From contig NZ_SRHX01000002.1 in the NCBI RefSeq assembly GCF_004565475.1, positions 248,001 through 312,000 on the forward strand: a stretch of 64,000 nucleotides of DNA. The letters are read 5' to 3'. Every line of letters begins with the position of its first letter. Within the stretch, counting starts at the first letter, position 1. This document shows, in pieces, positions 1 to 8,693 of the stretch. The DNA comes from Lonepinella koalarum. GTDB taxonomy: Bacteria > Pseudomonadota > Gammaproteobacteria > Enterobacterales > Pasteurellaceae. Made by a program: the position numbers and the translations under genes. Under the pieces are notes generated by a model that did no database searches, was not told the DNA's origin, and saw nothing but the letters and a program-made list of their open reading frames with translations.

Positions 1-666
1 GGCTTAGGTATCACTATTTTCCAACAGGGGGTACAGAATCCTGATGATTTCGCTAAGGCGTTGGAAATTGCGTTTCGGGAAGATAAAGAAGTCATGGTGG
101 AAGATTATTTGGTTGGTACGGAATATCGTTTCTTTGTGTTAGGTGATGAAACATTGGCGGTATTATTGCGCGTGCCAGCCAATGTAGTCGGTGATGGCGA
201 GCGTACTGTTGCGGAATTAGTGGCACATAAAAATAATCATCCCTTGCGTGGTGATGGTAGCCGTACACCGCTAAAACGTATTGCGTTGGGCGAAATTGAA
301 CAGTTGCAATTAAAAGAGCAAGGCATGGATATTTTCAGTACACCAGCTCAAGGTCAGATTGTACAATTGCGTGCTAATTCTAATATCAGTACGGGGGGGG
401 ATAGCATTGATGTGACCGATGAAATGCACCCTAGTTACAAGGCGTTAGCGGTTGGCATAGCTAAAGCAATGGGCGCATCTGTATGCGGTGTGGATTTAAT
501 TATTCCCGATTTAACCAAACCTGCCGAGCTGAATTTGCAATCATGGGGTGTGATTGAAGCGAATTTTAATCCGATGATGATGATGCACATTTTCCCTTAT
601 CAAGGAAAGTCTAGACGCTTGACCTTAAATGTGATTAAAATGTTGTTTCCAGAGTTGAAAATCTAG
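1..666 (+). CDS. gshF: Bifunctional glutathione synthase GshF, C-terminal part (partial at left edge)
   Basis: The reading frame is open from base 1, so the gene begins outside the window; 221 codons of the C-terminus are present. This part is the ATP-grasp glutathione synthetase-like domain of the fused GshA-GshB enzyme, which makes glutathione from glutamate, cysteine and glycine in the cytosol. Visible markers are the strand MVEDYLVGTEYRFFVLGDE, the NVVGDGERTVAEL segment and the metal/ATP-binding end CGVDLIIPD followed by GVIEANFNPMMMMH. Residues near the end (GKSRRLTLNVIKMLFPEL) match the usual GshF tail. GshF is typical of Pasteurella-like species and is absent from H. influenzae, so it helps place the organism. 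The first in-frame start-like codon (TTG, position 61) is internal and not the true start. Confidence 0.93.
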   Translation, partial: GLGITIFQQGVQNPDDFAKALEIAFREDKEVMVEDYLVGTEYRFFVLGDETLAVLLRVPANVVGDGERTVAELVAHKNNHPLRGDGSRTPLKRIALGEIEQLQLKEQGMDIFSTPAQGQIVQLRANSNISTGGDSIDVTDEMHPSYKALAVGIAKAMGASVCGVDLIIPDLTKPAELNLQSWGVIEANFNPMMMMHIFPYQGKSRRLTLNVIKMLFPELKI

Positions 667-724
667 CATTAACACCATAATCTTGATAGGATCTAGGCAA
701 CTAGATCCTATTTTATATAAAACT

Positions 725-1816
725 ATGACCGAAAAATTAACCCAATACTTAACCTTATCTCCAACAGATAATGCTCGTTTGCAATCTTTGTGTGGTGCAT
801 TTGATGACAATTTAAAACTGATTGAAAAAGAATTTAATCTTTCTATTGCTCGCCGTGATTTCGACTTTACCATCCAATCTAATGATGAACAAGCTAAACC
901 ACATCACGCTAGTCTTCTCCAACGTGCGGGGCAATTAATTCAAAATTTATATCTGGAAACGGCTCCGATCAAAGGTAAAATCAAAGAGCTAGATTTAGAA
1001 GATGTGCATCTTGCGATTCAAGAAAGCCGAATGTTATCTCAAAGGGATCCGGATGAACGAATGGAAAGTAAGGTGTATGCGACCACGATTAAAACTAAAA
1101 GAGGTTTAATTAAACCCCGTGGAAAAAATCAAACGGAATATTTGCATCATATTTTAACTCACGATATTAGTTTTGGCATTGGACCCGCAGGCACAGGGAA
1201 AACCTTTTTAGCGGTTGCCGCGGCAGTGGAAGCCCTTGAACGACAAGAAATTCGCCGTATTTTACTTACTCGCCCTGCCGTGGAAGCCGGGGAAAAATTG
1301 GGCTTTTTACCCGGTGATCTGGGGTCGAAAATTGAGCCATATTTACGCCCACTTTATGATGCGCTATACGAAATGCTCGGCTTTGAGCGAGTAGAAAAAT
1401 TGATGGAACGCAATGTGATTGAAATTGCACCGTTGGCTTATATGCGTGGACGGACGTTAAACGATAGCTTTATTATTTTAGACGAAAGTCAAAATACGAC
1501 GGTTGAACAGATGAAAATGTTTTTAACGCGCATTGGTTTTAATTCTAAAGCAGTAATTACAGGCGATGTAACTCAAGTGGATTTACCACATTCGCAAAAG
1601 TCAGGCTTAAAACATGCCATTGAAGTATTATCTGGCGTACCTGAATTGAGCTTTAACTATTTTGATAGCCAAGATATTGTGCGACACCCAGTAGTGGCAA
1701 AAGTCGTACAGGCTTATGAAAAATGGGAAGCAGAAGATGAAATTCGTAAACAAAAATTCGCTGAACAAAAACGTTTAGCACGTGAACAATTAAAAACGAG
1801 TGTAGAAAATGAATAA
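725..1816 (+). CDS. ybeZ: PhoH-like ATPase YbeZ
   Basis: A 363-residue PhoH-family ATPase. Walker A is GPAGTGKT at about residues 153-160 and the Walker B-like ILDESQN lies near residue 252. The N-terminal segment before the ATPase is the usual YbeZ extension. YbeZ is the partner of the RNase YbeY in ribosomal RNA processing and quality control in gamma-proteobacteria. I chose the ATG at 725 because the protein then begins MTEKLTQYL. The frame stays open back to a TTG at 683, but that stretch lies in a short palindromic spacer (GGATCTAG / CTAGATCC). The 3' end overlaps ybeY by 8 bases, so the two are translationally coupled. Confidence 0.94.
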   Translation: MTEKLTQYLTLSPTDNARLQSLCGAFDDNLKLIEKEFNLSIARRDFDFTIQSNDEQAKPHHASLLQRAGQLIQNLYLETAPIKGKIKELDLEDVHLAIQESRMLSQRDPDERMESKVYATTIKTKRGLIKPRGKNQTEYLHHILTHDISFGIGPAGTGKTFLAVAAAVEALERQEIRRILLTRPAVEAGEKLGFLPGDLGSKIEPYLRPLYDALYEMLGFERVEKLMERNVIEIAPLAYMRGRTLNDSFIILDESQNTTVEQMKMFLTRIGFNSKAVITGDVTQVDLPHSQKSGLKHAIEVLSGVPELSFNYFDSQDIVRHPVVAKVVQAYEKWEAEDEIRKQKFAEQKRLAREQLKTSVENE

Positions 1817-2276
1817 TGTGATCCTTGATTTACAAATTGCCAGTGAAAATCAAGATAATTTACCCACCTTAGCGCAATTTACTCATTGGGCAACCTGTGC
1901 CGTGCGAGCCGAAAGCCTTGAGCCAGAAATGACAATTCGCATTGTCGATGAAGCGGAAAGTCACGAGCTAAATTTGCGTTATCGTGGCAAAGACCGCCCG
2001 ACTAATGTGTTGTCCTTTCCTTTTGAATGTCCTGATGAAGTAGAACTGCCGTTATTGGGCGATTTGGTGATTTGTCGTCAGGTGGTAGAAAAAGAAGCAG
2101 TTGAGCAAGGTAAACCACTGATCGCACATTGGGCACATCTGGTCGTGCATGGTAGCTTGCATTTGTTAGGTTATGACCATATTGAACAAGATGAAGCCGA
2201 GGAAATGGAAAGCCTAGAAACGGAAATTATGCTCGGACTAGGTTTTGAAGATCCATATTCTTATGATGAAGAATAA
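1809..2276 (+). CDS. ybeY: Endoribonuclease YbeY (rRNA maturation factor)
   Basis: A 155-residue metal-dependent endoribonuclease of the UPF0054 family, acting in 16S rRNA 3'-end maturation and 70S quality control. The zinc signature H-x3-H-x5-H is intact at His114, His118 and His124 in [11 protein letters not shown], and the family's conserved Arg lies in [19 protein letters not shown] (about residue 59). It overlaps ybeZ upstream. Its stop codon shares one base with the start of tmcA downstream (TAATG), so ybeZ-ybeY-tmcA looks like one RNA-maturation operon. Confidence 0.96.
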   Translation: MNNVILDLQIASENQDNLPTLAQFTHWATCAVRAESLEPEMTIRIVDEAESHELNLRYRGKDRPTNVLSFPFECPDEVELPLLGDLVICRQVVEKEAVEQGKPLIAHWAHLVVHGSLHLLGYDHIEQDEAEEMESLETEIMLGLGFEDPYSYDEE

Positions 2277-4171
2277 TGCGTGAACGTCAGTTAATTCCTT
2301 ATTTTGACAAAGAAAAACCGTTTTTCCTATTCCAAAACCGTGGAAGCGGGCTTATGTGTCCGTCCGAAAATACACCATTAATATTAAATTCACAAAATTT
2401 TTTGCATGCAAGAAACTTACTCGGGCAAGAATTTGAGCACATTCTTTTTGATGCAAGAACCACATTAAATTTAGATGCGTTAGCCATTGCTATTGGCACA
2501 TTAAAGGCTGGTGGTACTTTAGTTTTATGGTTAGATTCTAAGGATCATATTGATTTAGATAGTCGTCGCTGGTCAGGGGTGGAAAAGGGGATTATAACCC
2601 CTAATTTTAATCGACATTTTTATCGATTATTGCAATCCTTTTTATTTCTATCTGAACATTCTACTCCGTCTTTTATAGGCGGACGCATCGGTCCGCCACT
2701 ACGTAACCATCATCAATCCCCTACAATAGAACAACAAAATATCATTCAAAAAATACTGACATCACCTGCCGATGTAGCCATTCTCACAGCCAAGCGTGGG
2801 CGGGGAAAATCTGCTTTATTAGGCATGTTGAGTGATGAAATTAAACACAAAAAATGTTGGTTGACTGCACCGAATAAAAGTGCGGTGAAAACCTTGCAAG
2901 ATTTTGCCAAACAACCCATAATTTTTATCGCGCCAGATGATCTTTGCCAACAAATTCAACAAGATCCAACACAATATCAACAAGATTGGCTTTTAATTGA
3001 CGAAGCCGCAATGTTACCCTTGCCTGTATTGCATCAGTTAGTTAGCACTTTCGAGCGTATTGTGATTAGCACTACCATGCATAGCTATGAAGGCACTGGT
3101 CGGGGATTTTTACTTAAATTTTTAGCTAATTTACACCGCACTTTTCAACAGTTTGAATTAATTGAACCTCTACGTTGGGCGAAAGGGGATAAGCTTGAGA
3201 AATTTATTGAAGCATTGTTATTGCTGGAAGCGGAAGATAATTTTATTCAACCTGAATATGATCCACAAACTGCAATGCAAATTCGTCAAATTTCGCAAAG
3301 TGAAATTGTAAAAAAGATTGTTGATTTTTACGGCTTACTTAGTTTAGCACATTACCGCACAACCCCTCTTGATTTACGCCGTTTATTTGATGCACCACAA
3401 CAGCGTTTTTATCTTGCTGAGAATGAAGAATATTTGCTGGGTGGACTATGGTTAATGCAAGAAGGTGGTTTTCAATCAATGGCGTTAATTGAAAAAATTT
3501 GCCGTGGCGAACGTCGTCCACAAGGTAATCTTGTGGTGCAATCTTTGGCTTTTCAGGCAAATTTACCACAGGCTTGTCAATTGCACTCCTTACGGATTTC
3601 GCGTATTGCGGTGCAGCCTAAATGGCAACAGCATGGTTTAGGGCAACAATTAATTCAGACCTTAATTGAGCAAAATGATGTGGATTTTATTTCAGTAAGT
3701 TTTGGTTACACCGAAGCATTATTTCATTTTTGGCGAAAGTGCGGTTTTGTGTTGGTGCAAATAAGCAGTTATAAAGAAGCCAGTAGTGGTTGTTATTCGA
3801 TGATAATGTTACGCCCGATTTCTGTCGCAGGGGAATGCGTAGTTAAAAAAGCTCAAGTCTATTTTCAGCGAAATTTTCCGTTTTCTTTTCATCCTTTAAA
3901 GAAAAAATTTACTTTTCCATTAGATTGTCAATTAACCGATGATGATATACATATTTTGAAAAATTTTGCTTTTTTTCACCGCACTTTATTTTCAAGTATA
4001 GGGGCAATTCGGCGTTTAATGGCAATTTCTGATGTGCAGCATTGTCCATTGTTAATGGATTATTGCCAACGCAAAGAAAAAGATGTCCAATTAATGGGGG
4101 GGAAAAAAAATTGGTTAAAGCAGTGCCGTTTAGAGGTGGCTCATTTGCTTACTCAAAATAATATCGTTTAG
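2276..4171 (+). CDS. tmcA: tRNA(Met) cytidine acetyltransferase TmcA
   Basis: A 631-residue RNA helicase/acetyltransferase fusion that makes N4-acetylcytidine at the wobble base of elongator tRNA-Met using acetyl-CoA and ATP. The order seen is: an N-terminal DUF1726-type domain (FEHILFDARTTLNLDALAI), a P-loop AKRGRGKSALLG near residue 175, a Walker B-like DWLLIDEAAMLPLP, the YEGTGRGFLLKFL motif, then a GNAT acetyltransferase domain with SRIAVQPKWQQHGLGQQL and SVSFGYTEALFHFWRKCGF. It is about 40 residues shorter than the E. coli protein, mostly at the start. The ATG at 2276 overlaps the ybeY stop; a Met at codon 27 is an alternative start. A USS lies inside the gene at 3737-3745. Confidence 0.94.
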   Translation: MRERQLIPYFDKEKPFFLFQNRGSGLMCPSENTPLILNSQNFLHARNLLGQEFEHILFDARTTLNLDALAIAIGTLKAGGTLVLWLDSKDHIDLDSRRWSGVEKGIITPNFNRHFYRLLQSFLFLSEHSTPSFIGGRIGPPLRNHHQSPTIEQQNIIQKILTSPADVAILTAKRGRGKSALLGMLSDEIKHKKCWLTAPNKSAVKTLQDFAKQPIIFIAPDDLCQQIQQDPTQYQQDWLLIDEAAMLPLPVLHQLVSTFERIVISTTMHSYEGTGRGFLLKFLANLHRTFQQFELIEPLRWAKGDKLEKFIEALLLLEAEDNFIQPEYDPQTAMQIRQISQSEIVKKIVDFYGLLSLAHYRTTPLDLRRLFDAPQQRFYLAENEEYLLGGLWLMQEGGFQSMALIEKICRGERRPQGNLVVQSLAFQANLPQACQLHSLRISRIAVQPKWQQHGLGQQLIQTLIEQNDVDFISVSFGYTEALFHFWRKCGFVLVQISSYKEASSGCYSMIMLRPISVAGECVVKKAQVYFQRNFPFSFHPLKKKFTFPLDCQLTDDDIHILKNFAFFHRTLFSSIGAIRRLMAISDVQHCPLLMDYCQRKEKDVQLMGGKKNWLKQCRLEVAHLLTQNNIV

Positions 4172-4286
4172 TTAGAATGTTGTGTAGATATCATGTTATT
4201 CCTATGTAATAAAATATTTGCTTTATTGTTGAATTATGGTTTAATCAGGCAGAGTTTAATTATATATCGATCTAAAGGGGATATTT
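4172..4286. other. Spacer between tmcA and the AbgT-type gene
   Basis: A 115-base AT-rich gap, the likely promoter region for the transporter gene that follows. A purine-rich ribosome binding site (AAAGGGG) sits 9 bases before the ATG. No convincing operator was seen. Confidence 0.5.
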
Positions 4287-5873
4287 ATGCAAAATAACCA
4301 ATATCAACCTATTATCAAAGGTAATAAGATGCAACGCTTTTTAAAAGGTGTTGAATGGCTAGGTAATCTGTTACCGCATCCCGTGATGTTATTTATTTGG
4401 ATGTGCGTATTGTTATTGATTTTATCGGCAGTATTATCTTATTTTAATGTATCAGTGATTGATCCACGTCCTGAAGGCGCGAAAGGACGTAGTGCTGAAG
4501 GTATGATTTATGTCGTTAATTTATTAAACGGTGAAGGACTTGCTCGTATCGTTGATAATTTAGTGAAAAATTTCACGAGTTTTGTGCCTTTAGGTACTGT
4601 GTTAGTCGCCTTATTAGGGGTAGGTATTGCAGAGCATTCAGGTATGATTTCTGCTGGTTTACGTGGTTTGGTGATAAATGCCCCACGCAAATTAGTTACG
4701 TTAGTTGTTGTATTTGCAGGTATTATGTCAAACACCGCAGCAGAGCTTGGGTATGTAGTGTTGATTCCTTTAGCCGCCATGGTTTTTCATTCTTTAGGTC
4801 GTCATCCCTTAGCTGGGCTAGCGGCAGCCTTTGCTGGTGTTTCGGGCGGTTATAGTGCAAATTTATTATTAGGTACAGTAGATCCGCTATTATCTGGGAT
4901 TAGTCAAGAAGCAGCTCGTATTATTTCACCTGATTATGTAGTAGGGGCGGAAGCAAACTGGTATTTCATGTTTGTGAGTACGTTCTTGATTAGTGGATTA
5001 GGTTATTTTGTTACCGAAAAAATTGTCGAACCAAATTTAGGTAAATATAATCCAAATGATGCCGATGATTCGACAGTGTTAGAATCCAAAATTGAACCTT
5101 TAACGGCTCTTGAGAAAAAAGGCTTGCTTTGGGCGGGTATTAGCATGTTAATTTTCTGTTTATTGCTTGCTTGGACTATTGTGCCTGAAAGTGGTATTCT
5201 ACGTAACCCGAAAACGGGTGAGGTGGCAGGTTCACCTTTTTTGCACGGTATTGTGGTATTTATTTTTGTATTTTTCTCTGTACCTGGTTATATTTATGGG
5301 CGCATTACAGGTTCAATGAAAGAGAGTAAAGATGCGATTAATGCTATGAGTAAAGCGATGTCATCTCTTTCTATGTATGTCGTATTGGTCTTCTTTGCAG
5401 CACAATTTGTAGCTTTTTTTAACTGGACAAACCTAGGCTCTGTCACCGCAGTAAAAGGGGCGGAGTTCTTACAACATATCGGTTTAACTGGTCCATTGCT
5501 ATTAGTTGGGTTTATTTTTGTCTGTGCATTTATTAATCTTATGTTAGGTTCTGCATCAGCACAATGGGCAATTACAGCACCTATTTTTGTGCCTATGCTC
5601 ATGTTAACTGGCTATGCACCAGAAATGATCCAAGCTGCTTATCGAATTGGAGACAGTACCACGAATATTATTACACCAATGATGAGTTATTTTGGTTTAA
5701 TTATGGCAATGGCAATTCGTTATAAACGAGATACAGGTATCGGAACCTTAATGGCAATGATGTTACCGTATTCCATTATTTTTTTAGTGGGTTGGATATT
5801 GCTGTTTTATATTTGGGTGTTTGTATTCGGTTTGCCTGTAGGTCCTGGTTCTGCTACTTTCTATACGCCTTAA
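4287..5873 (+). CDS. AbgT-family transporter
   Basis: A 528-residue polytopic inner-membrane protein of the AbgT family (p-aminobenzoyl-glutamate uptake; some members export sulfonamides). Family signatures visible are EWLGNLLPHPVMLFIW near the N-terminus, NLVKNFTSFVPLGTVLVALLG, the loop GIMSNTAAELGYVVLIPLAAM, and YRIGDSTTNIITPMMSYFG in the C-terminal half. There are roughly a dozen hydrophobic segments. The substrate cannot be read from sequence; folate precursor transport is inferred from family membership only. No abgAB peptidase genes are adjacent. A hairpin terminator follows. Confidence 0.88.
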   Translation: MQNNQYQPIIKGNKMQRFLKGVEWLGNLLPHPVMLFIWMCVLLLILSAVLSYFNVSVIDPRPEGAKGRSAEGMIYVVNLLNGEGLARIVDNLVKNFTSFVPLGTVLVALLGVGIAEHSGMISAGLRGLVINAPRKLVTLVVVFAGIMSNTAAELGYVVLIPLAAMVFHSLGRHPLAGLAAAFAGVSGGYSANLLLGTVDPLLSGISQEAARIISPDYVVGAEANWYFMFVSTFLISGLGYFVTEKIVEPNLGKYNPNDADDSTVLESKIEPLTALEKKGLLWAGISMLIFCLLLAWTIVPESGILRNPKTGEVAGSPFLHGIVVFIFVFFSVPGYIYGRITGSMKESKDAINAMSKAMSSLSMYVVLVFFAAQFVAFFNWTNLGSVTAVKGAEFLQHIGLTGPLLLVGFIFVCAFINLMLGSASAQWAITAPIFVPMLMLTGYAPEMIQAAYRIGDSTTNIITPMMSYFGLIMAMAIRYKRDTGIGTLMAMMLPYSIIFLVGWILLFYIWVFVFGLPVGPGSATFYTP

Positions 5874-5890
5874 TTCGTTATACAATAAAA

Positions 5891-5913
5891 AACAGCTTGC
5901 AGGCTGTTTTTTT
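5891..5913 (+). terminator. Rho-independent terminator after the AbgT-type gene
   Basis: AACAGC pairs with GCTGTT around a 6-base loop (TTGCAG), followed by a run of seven T. It starts 18 bases after the transporter stop codon. Confidence 0.8.
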
Positions 5914-5949
5914 ATTTATGGTAACAAACAGAGAAAAAGGGAGTAAAGT

Positions 5950-6120
5950 ATGACCGAACAAACAAAACCCAAAAGTTGGTTGCGTAACGCCTTAGATAAA
6001 TATAATAAATTTTGCGATGAATTAGGAGTTAATCAAGGTACCTGCCGTGGTTGTGTGCCGGTGGTAAAATTTGATCCAGAGCCTGAACAAAAAAAGCAAA
6101 ATAATAACGAAAAAGTGTGA
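5950..6120 (+). CDS. Small cysteine-containing protein (56 aa), unknown function
   Basis: An open frame of 56 codons starting MTEQTKPKSWLRNALDKY and ending before a TGA that lies inside a terminator stem. It has three cysteines in the middle (CDELGVNQGTCRGC, including CRGC), followed by VPVVKFD and a polar Gln/Asn/Lys tail. A ribosome binding-like GGGAG lies 9 bases upstream (5939-5943), after the preceding terminator, so it is probably its own short unit. I associate this composition with small Pasteurellaceae proteins of unknown function (DUF5363-like), from memory only. The C-x2-C arrangement could bind a metal, but only one such pair is present. The coding signal is its dense, motif-like sequence and tight fit between two terminators. 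Confidence 0.62.
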   Translation: MTEQTKPKSWLRNALDKYNKFCDELGVNQGTCRGCVPVVKFDPEPEQKKQNNNEKV

Positions 6121-6136
6121 TCATTATCACACTTTT
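6111..6136 (+). terminator. Terminator of the 56-codon gene
   Basis: An 11-bp perfect stem, AAAAGTGTGAT with ATCACACTTTT, around the loop CATT. The stop codon of the small gene lies within the left arm, and the right arm ends in four T. The stem is symmetric enough to work in both directions. Confidence 0.75.
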
Positions 6137-6242
6137 AGTATATTTTTAAGGGTAATATGAAATCTTAGTTTACTTTATTTTAACAACTCCCTACAATCCG
6201 CACACTGACTATTTAATTTCATTTTTGTTGAGGGTTTTTCCT

Positions 6243-7832
6243 ATGTTGTGGTTCTTTTTCTGTGTAGCCATTTTAGTATTTGGCTATTTTACTTATGGCA
6301 AATTTATTGAAAAAATTTTTGTTATCAATCCAAATCGTACTACGCCGGCTTATTCTGATCAAGATGGCGTGGATTATATGCCGATGTCAAAAACCAAGAT
6401 CTGGTTAATTCAATTATTAAATATTGCGGGTACAGGTCCTATTTTTGGTCCGATTCTAGGGGCATTATATGGGCCAGTAGCAATGCTTTGGATTGTGATT
6501 GGTTGTATTTTTGCCGGGGCGGTACATGATTATTTTTGTGGTATGTTGAGTATTCGTAATGGCGGAGCAACCATGCCGTATTTAGCGGGTAAATTTTTAG
6601 GAAAACCCGTTAAAGTATTTATTAATGTGATGGCATTGATACTCTTGTTGTTGGTGGGGGTGGTATTTGTGGCAAGTCCCGCACAATTATTGAGTACAAT
6701 TACTTTTGATGTGCTAGGTTCAAGTTCGTCTGCAATCAATTTAGGTAATCCGGAAGAAATTCATCGCGTCGTGGAAACAGCAAAAGATCTCACTGTTTGG
6801 GGGATGGATAAAGCTACGGTAATTTCAGTTTGGACGCTCATTATTTTTGCATATTATATTTTTGCGACCTTATTACCGATTGATAAAATTATTGGTCGTG
6901 TATATCCATTATTTGGAGCGTTGTTACTCTTTATGTCAGTGGGGATGGTTTATGGGTTAGTGAGTTCACATTTGAGTGCTGCCGATCCTATTGAATTTTT
7001 CCGCACGGTAAACGCTGATGGAGCGGGGTTAACTTGGGAAAAATTCACCCAGAATTTCCAAGTGAAAGGTGATGTGCCGATTTGGCCATTATTATTCTTA
7101 ACCATTTCTTGTGGTGCACTATCTGGTTTCCACGCTACACAAACCCCATTAATGGCACGTTGTGCAGAAAATGAAAAAGAAGGTCGTTTTATTTTCTACG
7201 GTGCGATGATTGCTGAAGGGGTGATTGCCTTAGTGTGGTGTATGGTAGGATTAGCTTTCTATGAAAATCCACAAGCCTTACAAGATGCGATTTCTGCCGG
7301 TTCACCGTCTAAAGTGGTGTATGACAGTTCATTACATTTCTTAGGCTTTATCGGCGGTATTTTCGCCGTGCTAGGTGTGGTGGTGTTGCCGATTACTTCT
7401 GGTGATACCGCATTCCGGGCTGCGCGTTTACAAATAGCAGAAATTTTCAAACTTGAACAGCATTCATTAACCAAACGGTTGATAATTGCAGTGCCGTTAT
7501 TTGCACTTGGTTTTGTGGTGTCTAAATTAGACTTTAGCGTATTATGGCGTTATTTCACTTGGGCGAACCAAATGACAGCTATGGTAATGTTATGGACAGC
7601 AGCGGGTTATTTGTATCGTTACAATAAATTCCATTGGGTTGCCTCCATTCCTGCTTGGTTCATGAGTAGTGTTTGTTTTACCTATTTAGCCTATAATAAA
7701 ATTGGTTTCGGTTTAGATTATGAACTCTCTTGTTATATTGGTTTAGGTTTAACCGTGTTTTGTGTGATCTTGTTCTTTGCATTCCTTAAACCGTTAGGTG
7801 ATGGTGATCCAGAAGCATTAGTGACTGAATAG
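6243..7832 (+). CDS. cstA: CstA-family carrier (carbon starvation protein A / pyruvate transporter type)
   Basis: A 529-residue polytopic membrane protein of the CstA/BtsT family, which carries pyruvate and possibly peptides. Signatures are NIAGTGPIFGPILGALYGP near residue 70, VHDYFCGMLSIRNGG, and GALSGFHATQTPLMARC past the middle. It is shorter than E. coli CstA (about 700 residues), closer to the compact family members. The ATG at 6243 follows GAGGG with 9-base spacing; the frame is open back to a TTG at 6225 that lacks such a site. No ybdD-type partner gene follows, unlike E. coli. A paired-USS terminator lies 21 bases past the stop. Confidence 0.85.
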   Translation: MLWFFFCVAILVFGYFTYGKFIEKIFVINPNRTTPAYSDQDGVDYMPMSKTKIWLIQLLNIAGTGPIFGPILGALYGPVAMLWIVIGCIFAGAVHDYFCGMLSIRNGGATMPYLAGKFLGKPVKVFINVMALILLLLVGVVFVASPAQLLSTITFDVLGSSSSAINLGNPEEIHRVVETAKDLTVWGMDKATVISVWTLIIFAYYIFATLLPIDKIIGRVYPLFGALLLFMSVGMVYGLVSSHLSAADPIEFFRTVNADGAGLTWEKFTQNFQVKGDVPIWPLLFLTISCGALSGFHATQTPLMARCAENEKEGRFIFYGAMIAEGVIALVWCMVGLAFYENPQALQDAISAGSPSKVVYDSSLHFLGFIGGIFAVLGVVVLPITSGDTAFRAARLQIAEIFKLEQHSLTKRLIIAVPLFALGFVVSKLDFSVLWRYFTWANQMTAMVMLWTAAGYLYRYNKFHWVASIPAWFMSSVCFTYLAYNKIGFGLDYELSCYIGLGLTVFCVILFFAFLKPLGDGDPEALVTE

Positions 7833-7853
7833 CACAGCAAATTTATCAAATTT

Positions 7854-7892
7854 AACCGCACTTTGATTGAAAAATCAAAGTGCGGTTTTTTG
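7854..7892 (+). terminator. Terminator built from two inverted DNA uptake sequences
   Basis: A 15-bp perfect stem: AACCGCACTTTGATT (7854-7868) pairs with AATCAAAGTGCGGTT (7873-7887) around GAAA, followed by a run of T. The arms carry the Haemophilus uptake word in opposite orientations (ACCGCACTT at 7855-7863, AAGTGCGGT at 7878-7886). Inverted USS pairs acting as terminators are well known in this family. Confidence 0.9.
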
Positions 7893-7923
7893 TAAGAAAA
7901 ATTTATTTTACTGTATAAAGCGC

Positions 7924-7988
7924 TTGTCAATTAATCTATCTAAGTATAGAATTGGAAAAAATGTGGGAAAAAGTGGAGTTTTGTGTTG
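7924..7988 (+). promoter_or_regulatory. Candidate mraZ promoter with MraZ-type operator repeats
   Basis: A TTGTCA (7924-7929) and a TATAGA (7945-7950) form a possible promoter, though the 15-base spacing is short. Just downstream are three direct repeats with exact 10-base period: TGGGA (7964), TGGAG (7974) and TGTTG (7984). This matches the known MraZ operator layout of TGGGN boxes separated by 5 bases, by which MraZ represses its own dcw operon. The third box is degenerate. Confidence 0.62.
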
Positions 7989-8045
7989 AATAATTTCACT
8001 TGATACGGCATTATTAATGAAATAAGGCTTATGTAAAGGCAAAAT

Positions 8046-8504
8046 ATGTTTCGTGGTGCATCAGCGGTTAATTTAGATACAAAGGGACGCCTTGCGATCC
8101 CAACTCGCTATCGTGCCGAAATTATTGAGCAAAACCAAGGACAATTAGTCTGTACGGTAGATATTCGCCAGCCTTGTTTATTGTTATATCCTTTGAGCGA
8201 ATGGGAGATCATTGAGCAAAAGTTATTGGCGTTGTCAAATTTTGATCCAGTTCAACGCAGTTTGCAACGTGTCATGTTAGGGTATGCCACGGAATGTGAA
8301 TTAGACAATGCAGGAAGAATTTTAGTTAGTGCGCCATTACGTCAACATGCAAAATTGGAAAAAAATATTATGTTGGTAGGACAGCTTAATAAATTTGAGA
8401 TTTGGTCTGAAACGGAATGGAATGCACAAATTGAACAAGACATTGCATTAGGTTCAAGCGGACAATTTGCCTTGTCAGAAGCATTAAAAATGCTCTCTTT
8501 ATAA
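8046..8504 (+). CDS. mraZ: Transcriptional regulator MraZ
   Basis: A 152-residue protein with the two SpoVT/AbrB-like halves of Mra[22 protein letters not shown] at the N-terminus and [19 protein letters not shown] in the second half. MraZ is the first gene of the division and cell wall (dcw) cluster and a DNA-binding repressor of it. TGGGN-like repeats about 60 bases upstream are its expected target. Length is exactly that of the E. coli protein. The 189-base gap that follows before rsmH is structured and is described separately. Confidence 0.96.
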   Translation: MFRGASAVNLDTKGRLAIPTRYRAEIIEQNQGQLVCTVDIRQPCLLLYPLSEWEIIEQKLLALSNFDPVQRSLQRVMLGYATECELDNAGRILVSAPLRQHAKLEKNIMLVGQLNKFEIWSETEWNAQIEQDIALGSSGQFALSEALKMLSL

Positions 8505-8519
8505 AATTATAAAAATAGT

Positions 8520-8621
8520 AGCACTAGCAAACTCGTATAAACGACAAAGATCGTATAGCGAGATAATAAAAAGGTAAGCGAGCTAGGATGCTAATTTCGG
8601 TTTTTTAGCTCTGCAAACCTT
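8520..8621 (+). ncRNA. Candidate structured leader between mraZ and rsmH (mutually exclusive hairpins)
   Basis: This transcribed 102-base stretch can form at least three competing stems. (a) CTCG-TATA-CGA (8532-8544) pairs with TCG-TATA-CGAG (8551-8562), closing on CAAAGA. (b) AGCA-CTAG (8520-8527) and CTCG (8532-8535) pair with CGAG-CTAG (8579-8586) and TGCT (8589-8592). (c) AAGG, GC and GAGCT (8571-8584) pair with AGCTC, GC and CCTT (8607-8621). Stems a and b share the CTCG strand; b and c share the 8579-8586 strand. A T6 run at 8601-8606 lies in the loop of stem c. I know no described element here, so the function is a guess (attenuator or ribosomal protein/MraZ-type feedback). Confidence 0.4.
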
Positions 8622-8693
8622 AACTTAAAGAGAAACAGTCCCTAGCGAATTCCTTTCTTTTTGTAATTAATTTTAATTTTTGGGATAATTTTT

